Source of the DNA: Betaproteobacteria bacterium
GTDB lineage: Bacteria; Pseudomonadota; Gammaproteobacteria; Burkholderiales; Casimicrobiaceae
Reading direction: 5' to 3'
Assembly (NCBI GenBank): GCA_004293675.1
Contig: READ01000017.1
Location: 1 to 64,000 of the forward strand
DNA length: 64,000 bases
This document shows positions 19,537-28,233 of this stretch, piece by piece (position 1 is the stretch's first letter; each line of letters begins with the position of its first letter). The position numbers and the translations under genes were made by a program. The notes under the pieces are model-generated. The model was not told the DNA's origin. It saw only the letters and a list, made by a program, of their open reading frames with translations, and did not search any database.

Positions 19537-21228
19537 ATGTTCAATAAAAAACCACCCGCACCGCGATCCGCGCTGTTTACCAATCCACCGAAGAAAGCCA
19601 CAAACTGGTTGTCCGACGCATCGCCTGCCGCGCCTGCCGCGCCAGCGGCAAGTCCAGCGGCGCCACACTCAGCACGCGCTCAGCCAGCGCCGCGCGACAA
19701 TCGTGCTGCACAGTCCGCCCCGCACACCGCGCGCGCGCCACAAACCGTAGCACCCGCGCAGTCTCCAGAGCGCATCGCTGCACCCCATCCTGCGCCGCTT
19801 TCGCGCCTCACGGTGGCCGCGCCCACGCCGTCACACGCGCCGGCAACTACCGACAACGGCTTCGCTGCCTTGGGACTGCGAGACGAACTCATTCGCGCCG
19901 TACTCGCCCACGGCTATGACACACCCACGCCGATTCAAAAGCAAGCCATTCCTATCGTTTTGAAGGGCGGTGATTTGCTCGGCGGCGCGCAAACGGGCAC
20001 TGGAAAAACGGCGGGCTTCGTGTTGCCGATGCTGCAACGCTTGATGCAGGGTGTCACGGCGCAGCGCGTGAGCAAAGCGCCGCGCGCCCTGATCCTTGCA
20101 CCTACCCGCGAACTCGCCGCGCAGGTCGAAGAGAGCGTGCGGATTTACGGAAAGTTTCTGCCACTGACCTCCACGTGCATATTCGGCGGCGTGGGCATTC
20201 AGCCCCAGGTCGCAGCGCTTCGCAAAGGCGTCGATGTGGTCGTTGCCACACCCGGCCGCTTGCTCGATCATCATCAGCAGCGCACGATTGATTTGTCGCG
20301 TGTAGAAATTTTGGTGCTTGACGAAGCAGATCGCATGCTCGATATGGGCTTCATTCACGACATCAAAAAAGTGCTCGCGGTGTTGCCACCAAAGCGCCAG
20401 AATTTGTTGTTCAGCGCTACGTTTTCTGACGAAATCAAAGCGCTCACCGATCGATTGCTCAACAATCCGCAAATGGTCGAAGTGGCTCGTCGAAACACCA
20501 CGATCGAAGTGGTCGAGCAATCGGTGGTACAGGTTGAAAAAGCGCATAAAGCAAAGCTCTTGATTCACCTCGTGAAATCACGCAACTGGCAGCAAACGCT
20601 CGTGTTTACGCGCACCAAACATGGGGCAAATCGCTTAGCCGAGCAGCTCGACAAATCGGGTATTACGGCGATGGCGATCCACGGCAACAAGAGCCAAAGC
20701 GCGCGTACCAAAGCGCTTGCTGAGTTTAAGGCGGGATCGCTGCAAGTGCTCGTCGCGACCGATATCGCCGCGCGCGGCATCGACATTGATCAGCTGCCAC
20801 AGGTGGTGAACTACGAATTGCCCAATGTGCCCGAAGACTACGTGCACCGCATCGGCCGCACCGGGCGTGCAGGCTCAACGGGCGAGGCCATGTCGCTCGT
20901 GATGCAGGAAGAACTACCACTGCTTAAAGATATTGAAAAGTTCTCGAAGCAATCGATCCCGCGCGTCAAAATCGAAGGCTTCAATCCCGCCCTGATTCCC
21001 GACCCAGTGTCGACCACGGCGGATGCGCGTGACCAAGAGTGGGCAGCGCGCGGCGGACGACCTGCACCGCGTGGACGCCCCGGTGGTGGCGGTGGTGGCG
21101 GTGGTCAGGGTCGCGGCGCGCCGAAGCCTGCGGGTGGCGGTGCGGCCGGTGGTGCGGCAGCGCGTCCTCGTCCAGCAGCTGGCCGTCCCGCGCCTCGGAG
21201 CAGCGGATCGGGCGGGAGAGGGCGCTAG
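19537..21228 (+). CDS. DEAD-box ATP-dependent RNA helicase, RhlE-like
   Basis: 563 aa from the ATG at 19537. The first ~100 residues are a low-complexity Ala/Pro-rich region not found in short RhlE proteins. Then come the Q motif (GYDTPTPIQ), motif I AQTGTGKT, motif II DEAD ([13 protein letters not shown]), motif III SAT and motif [12 protein letters not shown]. The C-terminus is rich in Gly, Arg and Pro (GGGGGGGG, repeated RP/RG), an RNA-binding tail. RNA remodelling in ribosome assembly, decay or cold adaptation is the likely role. The N-terminal extension could be disordered and regulatory. Confidence 0.9.
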   Translation: MFNKKPPAPRSALFTNPPKKATNWLSDASPAAPAAPAASPAAPHSARAQPAPRDNRAAQSAPHTARAPQTVAPAQSPERIAAPHPAPLSRLTVAAPTPSHAPATTDNGFAALGLRDELIRAVLAHGYDTPTPIQKQAIPIVLKGGDLLGGAQTGTGKTAGFVLPMLQRLMQGVTAQRVSKAPRALILAPTRELAAQVEESVRIYGKFLPLTSTCIFGGVGIQPQVAALRKGVDVVVATPGRLLDHHQQRTIDLSRVEILVLDEADRMLDMGFIHDIKKVLAVLPPKRQNLLFSATFSDEIKALTDRLLNNPQMVEVARRNTTIEVVEQSVVQVEKAHKAKLLIHLVKSRNWQQTLVFTRTKHGANRLAEQLDKSGITAMAIHGNKSQSARTKALAEFKAGSLQVLVATDIAARGIDIDQLPQVVNYELPNVPEDYVHRIGRTGRAGSTGEAMSLVMQEELPLLKDIEKFSKQSIPRVKIEGFNPALIPDPVSTTADARDQEWAARGGRPAPRGRPGGGGGGGGQGRGAPKPAGGGAAGGAAARPRPAAGRPAPRSSGSGGRGR

Positions 21229-21431
21229 TTTCTGGCGGCAGACACGTCTACCCGGCTGCCTGAAAGCGCGTCTCGTAAAACGTATCGCTGGCTACACAGC
21301 GTGTCTCAGGCGCTGCGTCCCGCGCCGGATCGCTGAGACTTTTCCGCACACGAATATCGTGCATTTGCTTGGACTACGGGCTAGCATCGCGCTCGCGTCA
21401 TCTGACGTTTATCAACACACAAGGAGACACG

Positions 21432-21689
21432 ATGGACATCATCATTCAATTGGTGCTCGGGGCGATCGGTGGCAATTTGGGCGGCGCTTTGTTGAAAAAT
21501 TTGAGCTTGGGTACGGTGGGCAACAGCATCGCCGGCATTCTGGGCGGTGGCTTGGGCGGTCAGCTCATCGGGCCGTTGTTGGGCGCAGCGGGTGGCGGTA
21601 TGTTGGGTAACGTCGCTGGCGGCGGTGTCGGCGGCATCGTCGTCATGGTCGTCGTTGGACTGATCAAAAGCATGTTGGCGAAAAAGTAG
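21432..21689 (+). CDS. Glycine-rich small membrane protein, function unknown
   Basis: 85 aa from the ATG at 21432 (AAGGAGA at 21421-21427). About 25 residues are glycine, arranged in glycine-zipper-like spacing ([27 protein letters not shown]). The rest is almost wholly Leu, Ile, Val and Ala, with two Lys at the end. It would insert in the membrane as tightly packed helices. Similar conserved small proteins occur in proteobacteria with no known function. It stands between the helicase and a convergent arfB. Confidence 0.75.
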   Translation: MDIIIQLVLGAIGGNLGGALLKNLSLGTVGNSIAGILGGGLGGQLIGPLLGAAGGGMLGNVAGGGVGGIVVMVVVGLIKSMLAKK

Positions 21690-21704
21690 TTTCACCACCG
21701 ACAT

Positions 21705-21745
21705 CGAACCGGTGTTGGGCGTTAGCGCCTTTCAACATCGGTTCG
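21705..21745. terminator. Hairpin between convergent genes
   Basis: Outer stem CGAACCG...CGGTTCG continues with TGTTG...CAACA and GGCG...CGCC, with one mismatch and small bulges. It lies 16 nt after the glycine-rich protein. No clear T-run, so termination on the plus strand is possible but unproven. Repeat copy D follows at 21790. Confidence 0.5.
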
Positions 21746-21789
21746 GATTGATTTGCCTATCCCCACCACCTTTGGGAAATGTCAGCTAA

Positions 21790-21905
21790 GACTTTCTTAA
21801 TGAACGCCTTATGAAAATTGGGGTCTATAGAAATTTAGACCGTTACTGAATTTACAATAATTATTTCTAAAGCCCTTATTTCGTAAGGCAATAGCGAAAA
21901 AAGCT
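21790..21905. repeat. 116-bp AT-rich intergenic element, copy D
   Basis: Left arm GCCTTATGAAAATTGGG (21806-21822), right arm CCCTTATTTCGTAAGGC (21873-21889), outer end AAAGCT at 21905 and GACTTT at 21790. It sits between two convergent genes, so it is 3' of both. The following GGGAAATTTTGCCC (21907-21920) forms a further small palindrome; a similar TTTTGCCCTCAG string occurs after copy A near 3480. Confidence 0.8.
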
Positions 21906-21976
21906 GGGAAATTTTGCCCTCAGTCGTATTTCACGTGGCACGGCCGTTCCCGTGATCGCAGAATCCTCTGTCGCCA

Positions 21977-22378
21977 CTATTCGTCAACTTTTCCGCGCAG
22001 CGCCTTGACTTGTCCACGGATGACTTTGCCCTCGATACGACGTCGTTTCGACGCCAACGTCGGCTTCGTCGCGTGACGCAGCCGCGGCGCCGTGGCCACA
22101 CTTTGCACCAACTCATGTAAGCGCTCAATGGCTTCGCGCTTGTTGGCCTCTTGCGTGCGCTGGGTTTGCGCTTTGATGACCAGCACACCATCGCTCGTGA
22201 TGCGTGAATCGGGCAACGCCAACAAACGCGCCTTGACGCTCTCGGAAAGCGTTGACGCTGGCACATCAAAGCGCAACTGAATGGCCGATGAAACTTTGTT
22301 GACGTTTTGACCGCCCGCACCCTGCGCACGAATGGCGGTGAGCTCAAAGTCGGTGGTTGGGATGACGATGCGGGGCAT
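21977..22378 (-). CDS. arfB: Alternative ribosome-rescue factor / peptidyl-tRNA hydrolase
   Basis: Class-I release-factor-like protein that frees stalled ribosomes without a stop codon. 133 aa. The catalytic GGQ motif is at residues 22-24 (AQGAGGQNVNKVSS), and the basic C-terminal tail (KPTLASKRRRIEGK...) inserts in the empty mRNA channel. Length and motif match ArfB (YaeJ) and not a full release factor. Monocistronic, convergent with the glycine-rich protein gene. Confidence 0.93.
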   Translation of the reverse strand: MPRIVIPTTDFELTAIRAQGAGGQNVNKVSSAIQLRFDVPASTLSESVKARLLALPDSRITSDGVLVIKAQTQRTQEANKREAIERLHELVQSVATAPRLRHATKPTLASKRRRIEGKVIRGQVKALRGKVDE

Positions 22379-22434
22379 CGCGGCTCAGGCAATCGCCAAT
22401 ATAGCCCGCGCCGACGAGCTTGCGCTGCACAGCA

Positions 22435-23046
22435 CTAAACGATGCTCCAGCGTGTTTTTTCGCCGTCAAAGCTGAGCGAATTCATTGATTCCAGCGACGC
22501 CACCACAGCCTCAATTTCGGCATCAGTCAGGGCGTTTGAGAAAAATGCAGCAATTGCGCTTGTAAGCGTCTTTCTCTTGCTGGGTTTGGTCGCTTTTGGT
22601 TTGAGCAGTTGCTCAGAAAATGCCATTGCCCTGTCCGCCGCGCCAGTAATAGATCGGGATCGGGCGAAGGGGAGTGCAGAGATGCTTTCAGAGCGGGCGG
22701 CGGAAAGTTTTTGTGCCTTTAAGTGCGCAATCAGTGGATCGAACCCCTTGTCCTTAGAGACAATGTGGAAAAAGCCGGTTTGATTCTGCTCCGCCAGGCG
22801 GCCCAAATAAAAAGCGATATGAAAGTCCAATGAGTTTGGACCGGTTCCCGACATTTGGACGTATTCTGCGTTGGTGCCTAGCCGTTGCACTGCAATGGCA
22901 GAGTCAATGGAAATCTTCTTTTGTCCCTGACCGACAAACACGATCAAGCGAATTGCCGCAGACGTGAGCAAATCCGCGTCGCTCAAAGACACATTTTCAT
23001 GATCGACAAGAACGTAGTTGATCCGGCTCAGCTTCTGGTCGCTCAT
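22435..23046 (-). CDS. PIN/NYN-like domain protein
   Basis: 203 aa from the ATG at 23046. The first ~115 residues show an acidic pattern of PIN-like nucleases: D15 and E17 in VLVDHENV, D74 in SLDFHIAFYLG, and D99 and D103 in SKDKGFDPLI. A lysine/serine linker and a helical C-terminus follow. No antitoxin gene is adjacent. Only 4 nt separate it from the livF stop, so it is probably the last gene of the amino-acid transporter operon. RNase activity is a family-level inference; the substrate is unknown. Confidence 0.7.
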   Translation of the reverse strand: MSDQKLSRINYVLVDHENVSLSDADLLTSAAIRLIVFVGQGQKKISIDSAIAVQRLGTNAEYVQMSGTGPNSLDFHIAFYLGRLAEQNQTGFFHIVSKDKGFDPLIAHLKAQKLSAARSESISALPFARSRSITGAADRAMAFSEQLLKPKATKPSKRKTLTSAIAAFFSNALTDAEIEAVVASLESMNSLSFDGEKTRWSIV

Positions 23047-23050
23047 CAAC

Positions 23051-23755
23051 TTAAACCCCGATCAAGGCATGCAATTTGGCGTCTTGAAGACGAAGCTCAT
23101 CCGACGTGCCCGAAAGCGCGACACGACCCTTTTCGAGGGCGGTGTGATGATCTGCGAGCGGCAGGAGCGCGCCGAGGTCTTTGTCGATCACTAGCATCGC
23201 GAGCTTTTCGGTTTTGAGCGACTGCAGGGCGCGCCAAATGTCGGCGCGAACCAGCGGGGCGAGCCCCTCGGTCGCTTCGTCCAAAATCAGTAGTCGTGGA
23301 TTGGTCATCAGGGCGCGGCCGATGGCGAGCATCTGCTGTTCTCCGCCAGAGAGCGTGCCGCCGAGTTGACCAAGTCGTTCGCCCAGGCGAGGAAAGAGGG
23401 CGATCACGCGATCCAAATGCCACGCTGTGCCATTGACGGTTGAGGCGGTTGCAAGCAAGTTTTCGCGCACGGTGAGCGTGGGGAAAATGAGCCGACCTTC
23501 GGGTACCAATCCCAAACCCAGTTGACCGATTCGATGGGCTGGTGCGCTCGTTACGTCGTGCCCTGCAAAGGTGATGCGCCCGGCGCTTGGTTTGATCCAG
23601 CCGCAAAGGCACTTCACGAGCGTGCTCTTGCCCATGCCGTTCCGGCCCAAAAGCGTTGCCACTTGCCCTTCGGCAATCGTCAAATCAACGTCAAACAAGA
23701 CTCGGCTTGAGCCGTAGCCTGCTGAGAGCTGTTCGACCCGAAGCAGGGCGCTCAT
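23051..23755 (-). CDS. livF: Branched-chain-type amino-acid ABC transporter ATPase
   Basis: 234 aa. Walker A GRNGMGKST, signature LSGGEQQML and Walker B LLILDEA are present. LivF is one of two ATPases energising a LivHM permease. It overlaps livG by 4 nt. In this family the receptor ligand can be branched-chain amino acids, amides or urea, so the livF name denotes the family, not a proven substrate. Confidence 0.9.
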   Translation of the reverse strand: MSALLRVEQLSAGYGSSRVLFDVDLTIAEGQVATLLGRNGMGKSTLVKCLCGWIKPSAGRITFAGHDVTSAPAHRIGQLGLGLVPEGRLIFPTLTVRENLLATASTVNGTAWHLDRVIALFPRLGERLGQLGGTLSGGEQQMLAIGRALMTNPRLLILDEATEGLAPLVRADIWRALQSLKTEKLAMLVIDKDLGALLPLADHHTALEKGRVALSGTSDELRLQDAKLHALIGV

Positions 23756-24501
23756 GCGGCGACCTCATCGCCCAAATAGGCGGCGCGCACTTCGGGATTG
23801 CTGCGAATGTTGGCGGGCAGGTCGGTGGCGATGATCCGCCCGTACACCAGCACGCTCACCCGATCGGCCAAGCTGAATACGGCGTCCATGTCGTGTTCAA
23901 CCAAGAGCATCGGGTAGCGACCCTTGAGTGACTTCAGTAGCGCGATCATGGCGGTGGCCTCGCCTTGGCTCATACCGGCGAGCGGCTCGTCGAGCAGTAG
24001 CAATTTCGGTTCCGTCGCCAACGCCATGGCAATTTCGAGCTGTCGTTGTTCGCCGTGAGCCAGCGTCGCAACCGGGGTGTTTTTTTGCGCGGAAAGCCCG
24101 ACAGTGTTCAGTGCGGCAAGTGCGCGATCCACTGCGATCGAATCGTCGTGCGCGTTGCGCCAGAAACGAAAATTGTGTGTGGCGCGCGCGTTGACCGCGA
24201 GCAGCACATTGTCGAGCGCGGTGAAGTCTTTCGCCAGTTGTGTGATTTGATAGGTACGCGCTAGACCGCGTTTAGCGCGTTGATGCACTTGCAGTGCGGT
24301 GACCGTTTCGCCAAACAGCGCCACACTGCCGGAATCGGGCGCAATTTCACCCGCGAGTTGGCCAATGAGTGTGCTCTTTCCCGCACCATTGGGGCCGATG
24401 ATGGCGTGCAATTCGCCCGGCTCAACGCTCAGCGTGACGTTGTCCGTTGCGGTGACGCCGCCAAATCGCTTGACTAAATTTTGGGTGACCAATGCGCTCA
24501 T
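23752..24501 (-). CDS. livG: Branched-chain-type amino-acid ABC transporter ATPase
   Basis: 249 aa. Walker A GPNGAGKST and Walker B LLLLDEPLAGMSQGE are present, with the LivG-type C-terminal extension LVEHDMDAVFSLADRVSVL. It couples ATP hydrolysis to uptake with LivF and overlaps livM by 4 nt upstream and livF by 4 nt downstream. The signature motif reads LAHGEQRQL, with His in place of the usual Ser or Gly. Confidence 0.9.
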   Translation of the reverse strand: MSALVTQNLVKRFGGVTATDNVTLSVEPGELHAIIGPNGAGKSTLIGQLAGEIAPDSGSVALFGETVTALQVHQRAKRGLARTYQITQLAKDFTALDNVLLAVNARATHNFRFWRNAHDDSIAVDRALAALNTVGLSAQKNTPVATLAHGEQRQLEIAMALATEPKLLLLDEPLAGMSQGEATAMIALLKSLKGRYPMLLVEHDMDAVFSLADRVSVLVYGRIIATDLPANIRSNPEVRAAYLGDEVAA

Positions 24502-25505
24502 TGTTTGTCGCCTTTGCGGTGAGTCGCGCTCGACGCGCTAAGCGAACCGAACACACCGCGTTTGAGCACCAAAGCGATGATGAATATGAAAGCACCCAGC
24601 AGTAGCATCCAATTGCTTTTGTAATCCGGTAGCGTGAGCTCAACGAGCATCGGCAAAATCTCTTCGAGCGAAAGCAGCAATATCGCGCCGATCAAGGGAC
24701 CAAATACGGTGCCCAAGCCGCCCAAAATTACGATCACGATCAGCTCGCCCGAGAGCGTCCACGCGCCATACGCGGGTGAGGCAAACTGCGTCAAGTTTGC
24801 GAGCAGCACGCCCGCTACCGCGCAGGCGAGCGCCGAGGCAACGTAGGCGACCAGTTGATAGCGAAATACGGGGTGCCCGAGCGCGGCGGCGCGGCGCGTA
24901 TTGGATTTGCTGCCTCGAAGCACCAGTCCAAACGGCGAGAGCACGGCACGCCAAGACAGGTAGAGCGCAAGCACAACGCAAAACAATGTGACGTAATAAA
25001 GCGATCCGTTTGACGACAAGTCAAACAAAGCGAAATCGCTCCGCGCCGCGAGCGTGAGCCCATCGTCGCCACCATAATCCTTCAAGCTTACCGCGCCGAA
25101 AAATAGCATCTGCGCGAAGGCAAGCGTAATCATGATAAAGGCGATACCCGTCGTTCGAAGCGCCACTGCGCCGATCACCGCCGCGAGTACCGCTGTGGCC
25201 ACGAGTGCGATGCCTAGGTGCGCCCAACCCGACACGATGCCGTGCTGTGCGGGAATGGCGACCGCGTAAGCGCCAAGCATCACGTACATTGCGTGCCCCA
25301 AGCTCACCATGCCGCCAAAGCCCAAAATGAAATTGAGCCCGATGGCAGCGAGCGCGTAAATCATCACGCGGGTGATGAACTTCACATAAAAACTGCCGCT
25401 GTCGCCGGTCATCAGCAAGGGCAGCAGCAGCAAGGTGATGAGAACGAAGACGGCGACGAGCGTTCGTGGCGCGCGCCAGTCGATGGCCGCTGGAAAAAGC
25501 TTCAT
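24498..25505 (-). CDS. livM: Branched-chain-type amino-acid ABC transporter permease
   Basis: 335 aa inner-membrane permease with about nine to ten hydrophobic segments. The LivM signature GFGGMVSLGHAMYVMLGAYA lies near residue 65, and GGLGTVFGPLIGA near the C-terminal third. It pairs with LivH to form the channel. Overlaps livH and livG by 4 nt each. Confidence 0.9.
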   Translation of the reverse strand: MKLFPAAIDWRAPRTLVAVFVLITLLLLPLLMTGDSGSFYVKFITRVMIYALAAIGLNFILGFGGMVSLGHAMYVMLGAYAVAIPAQHGIVSGWAHLGIALVATAVLAAVIGAVALRTTGIAFIMITLAFAQMLFFGAVSLKDYGGDDGLTLAARSDFALFDLSSNGSLYYVTLFCVVLALYLSWRAVLSPFGLVLRGSKSNTRRAAALGHPVFRYQLVAYVASALACAVAGVLLANLTQFASPAYGAWTLSGELIVIVILGGLGTVFGPLIGAILLLSLEEILPMLVELTLPDYKSNWMLLLGAFIFIIALVLKRGVFGSLSASSATHRKGDKQ

Positions 25506-26431
25506 CGAACCGCTCCGGCGCTCGTTGGAAAGAGCCCCTGTGGCTTTAACGCCAACACTGCGGCCATCAACAAATAAATCAGCATTGAGGCAAGTGCGGG
25601 TCCCGCTGCGTCCGCAGTGTTCCTCTCAAAGATGCCACGCATGATCGTGGGCATAAAAGCGCGCCCCAGCGTGTCGACCACGCCCACAATCAGCGCTGCA
25701 TAAAACGCACCGCGAATGGAGCCCAAGCCACCGATGATGATCACCACAAGTGTGAGGATGAGCACCGGCTCGCCCATGCCTGGCTGCACTGAAATAATGG
25801 GTCCAGCCATGACGCCCGCCAGCCCGGCCAGCGCTGCGCCCAGCGCAAAGACCAGCGTGTTGAGCCATTTGATGTTTACGCCCAGCGACGCCACCATCGC
25901 AGGATGCGTGGCACCGGCGCGGATCAGCATGCCGACCCGTGTTTTTTGAATGAGCAAGTACAGTCCCAGCGCCACGAGCAGACCGACGCCAATGATGGCG
26001 ATTCGATACGACGGATAGCTGATGCCAAACATATTCACCGTCTGCGAGAGCGCGTCGGGCACTTGCATAAATATCGAACCCGGTCCCCAAATGATTCGGA
26101 TGAGCTCGTTGAAAAACAGGATCAAGCCAAAGGTCGCCAGCACTTGATCGAGGTGATCGCGTTCATAGAGTTTGGTCAGTGCAAAGCGATCGAGCAGCAG
26201 TCCGACGGCACCCGCTCCGACAACGGCTGCGAATACGCCGACCAGAAATGAGTCTGTTTTGGCAAACGCAGCCGCCCCGAAATACGCGCCGAGCATGAAC
26301 AGCGAGCCGTGCGCTAAATTGACGAAGCTCATGATGCCAAACACCAACGTCAGCCCTGCAGCGAGCAAAAACAAAAGGACTCCGAGTTGGAGTCCGTTGA
26401 GGATTTGTGACAGCGCAAGTTGGGTGGTCAT
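25502..26431 (-). CDS. livH: Branched-chain-type amino-acid ABC transporter permease
   Basis: 309 aa inner-membrane permease with about eight hydrophobic segments. Family motifs are FVNLAHGSLFMLGAYFGAA near residue 36 and GGLGSIRGAF near residue 235. First of the tightly overlapping livHMGF set. It is separated from the receptor gene by 237 nt containing a GC-rich perfect hairpin. Confidence 0.9.
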   Translation of the reverse strand: MTTQLALSQILNGLQLGVLLFLLAAGLTLVFGIMSFVNLAHGSLFMLGAYFGAAAFAKTDSFLVGVFAAVVGAGAVGLLLDRFALTKLYERDHLDQVLATFGLILFFNELIRIIWGPGSIFMQVPDALSQTVNMFGISYPSYRIAIIGVGLLVALGLYLLIQKTRVGMLIRAGATHPAMVASLGVNIKWLNTLVFALGAALAGLAGVMAGPIISVQPGMGEPVLILTLVVIIIGGLGSIRGAFYAALIVGVVDTLGRAFMPTIMRGIFERNTADAAGPALASMLIYLLMAAVLALKPQGLFPTSAGAVR

Positions 26432-26595
26432 TTGAAGTGTGTTGTGGCGCTAGCGGCTTAATTCGTGTGACTAGGGGCACGCGTGTGTGCTTCTGCTCGC
26501 CGAGTACGAATTTGACAAAAGGTTCCACGGCTCAGGCGGCGATGAAGAGCTTCCACGTTAGTCAATGAACGAGCAGAAACCCATGCCCAGTTAAA

Positions 26596-26616
26596 CCCTC
26601 CCCTTGAAGGGGAGGG
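26596..26616. repeat. Perfect 10-bp hairpin between livK and livH
   Basis: CCCTCCCCTT and AAGGGGAGGG flank one G. It lies between the receptor gene and the permease genes. Such a stem can protect the upstream receptor mRNA or reduce read-through, giving more receptor than permease; it also resembles common proteobacterial intergenic repeats. Confidence 0.6.
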
Positions 26617-26668
26617 CGTCCAATGCGCAGTGAAGCGCAAACCAACGACGTGGGGCGAGGTTTCGAGG

Positions 26669-27841
26669 CTAGAGCGTCTTCATCTGACATTGGCCCACGT
26701 ACGAATCGGTATGGCCGACCAAAGGCTTCGAGACGGTGCGAAGGCTGACGCGACCTTTGCTGTCTTTGGCGACATCGAACATAAACATGTCTTGAACCGG
26801 AAACTGGTTCGCTCCAAATTTGAAGTTGCCGCGCACCGATTTGAAATCAGCAGCTTTGAGTGCTGCGTGAAATGCTTTTTTGTTGTCAACTTTTCCGCTG
26901 ACCTTTCGAATGGCGCTGTCGAGTAGCTGTGCTGCGTCATAGCTCTGCGCCGCGTATTGCGAAGGAATGCGGTTGTATTTCTTCTCGAACGCAGCGACGA
27001 ATTTTTGGTTCGCCTCGTTGGGAAAATCGGGGCCCCAGAACGTGCCCGAGAGCATGCCGAGCGCAGCGTCGCGGAGCGCAGGCAAGGTCGTGCCGTCAAC
27101 GGTGGAGGCTGACATGACAGTCATGGACTTGTTGAGTCCAGCCTGCTGAAACTGCTTCACAAAGTTCACGCCCAAACCGCCTGGGTAGAACACGTAGAGC
27201 GCGTCGGGCTTTTTGCTGGCGACCTGCGCTAACTCAGCAGAGAAATCTTGTTGATTCAGCGGCGTGTAGATCTCGTCAACAACCGTGCCGCCTTTGTAGG
27301 TGCGCTTGAATCCAGCAACAAAGTCTTTGCCCGCTTGGTAATTGGGCGCCATGGCCATCACGCTTTTGTAGCCTTTGTCGGATGCGTATTTGCCCACGAC
27401 CTCGGCCTGCATGTCGTTTTGCCAAGACGTTGAAAAGAAGTACGGCGAACACTGCGCGCCAGCAATGGGCGAGGGGCCAGCGTTGGAGCCGATCAGGAAC
27501 ACGCCCTTATCGGTAATTTTTTTGTGCACGGCCATCATGATGTTCGAAAACGTCACGCCGGTGATGATTTGTACCTTGTCTTTTTCGAGCAACTTGTCGA
27601 CGACTTGGTTGGCAACGTCGGGCTTGAGCTGCGAATCTTCTTTGATGATCTGCACGGCTTGACCGCCGAGTTTGCCGCCGTTTTGCTCAACGAGGAGCAT
27701 CAGCGCATCGTATTGATCCTGACCGAGCGGCGCTTGCGGGCCTGAGAGCTCGGCAACGAAACCGATCTTGATTTGAGCCTGGGTTACTGTGGCGGCGGTG
27801 GCTACAGCCACCGCGATGGCGAGAGTTTTAAGTGGGCGCAC
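26669..27841 (-). CDS. livK: Amino-acid ABC transporter periplasmic receptor
   Basis: 390 aa, Peripla_BP_6 type. The start is GTG at 27841 with AGGAA about 8 nt before it. Signal peptide TLAIAVAVATAATVTQAQ is followed by IKIGFVAELSGPQAPLG, the usual first strand of this fold. It feeds LivHMGF. The ligand cannot be read from the sequence; the livK symbol is used for the family only. Its upstream region (27842-28233) contains repeat copy E and no other gene. Confidence 0.85.
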   Translation of the reverse strand: MRPLKTLAIAVAVATAATVTQAQIKIGFVAELSGPQAPLGQDQYDALMLLVEQNGGKLGGQAVQIIKEDSQLKPDVANQVVDKLLEKDKVQIITGVTFSNIMMAVHKKITDKGVFLIGSNAGPSPIAGAQCSPYFFSTSWQNDMQAEVVGKYASDKGYKSVMAMAPNYQAGKDFVAGFKRTYKGGTVVDEIYTPLNQQDFSAELAQVASKKPDALYVFYPGGLGVNFVKQFQQAGLNKSMTVMSASTVDGTTLPALRDAALGMLSGTFWGPDFPNEANQKFVAAFEKKYNRIPSQYAAQSYDAAQLLDSAIRKVSGKVDNKKAFHAALKAADFKSVRGNFKFGANQFPVQDMFMFDVAKDSKGRVSLRTVSKPLVGHTDSYVGQCQMKTL

Positions 27842-28088
27842 GTGAAGTTCCTATGAGGTTACAAACTGCAAAGCGAAACGAAGTGAGTCGGACCACAAGT
27901 TGCGCGATATCGGCTGCTTTACTTGGCAACACTCGTCACACAACTTGTTGTTTGTCTTCCAAGACAATGTAGCGGATTGTCGCTTTCGTGTTGGAATTCG
28001 AAGCGTCCATTTTGAGTGCAGAGGACGTGTTTCTGTCGCTTGAAAACCATTAGGCGGAACCCGGAGTCGAGTGGTGGGGCGCAATTCC

Positions 28089-28204
28089 AACTATTGAGTG
28101 CAAAGCCAATTGAAATAAGGGCTCCATACTCAATTGTCATCGTTTCAAATAACACAAAAATATCAGTAAACGCCTTATTTCATGTGGCATTCAACGAAAA
28201 AGCT
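28089..28204. repeat. 116-bp AT-rich intergenic element, copy E
   Basis: Left arm GCCAATTGAAATAAGGG (28105-28121), right arm GCCTTATTTCATGTGGC (28172-28188), right outer end AAAGCT at 28204; the left outer end is degenerate (AACTAT). It is 30 nt past the stop of the minus-strand glutamine-synthetase-like gene and about 250 nt before livK. The rest of the 392-nt gap holds nothing I recognise. Confidence 0.78.
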
Positions 28205-28233
28205 GATGGTTCGGTTCGATGATTACCTTGCAT

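Noticed and set aside
19831-20568. 245-codon frame on the minus strand inside the helicase gene
   Set aside because: Lies wholly antisense to conserved DEAD-box motifs; composition and lack of family likeness mark it as a shadow.
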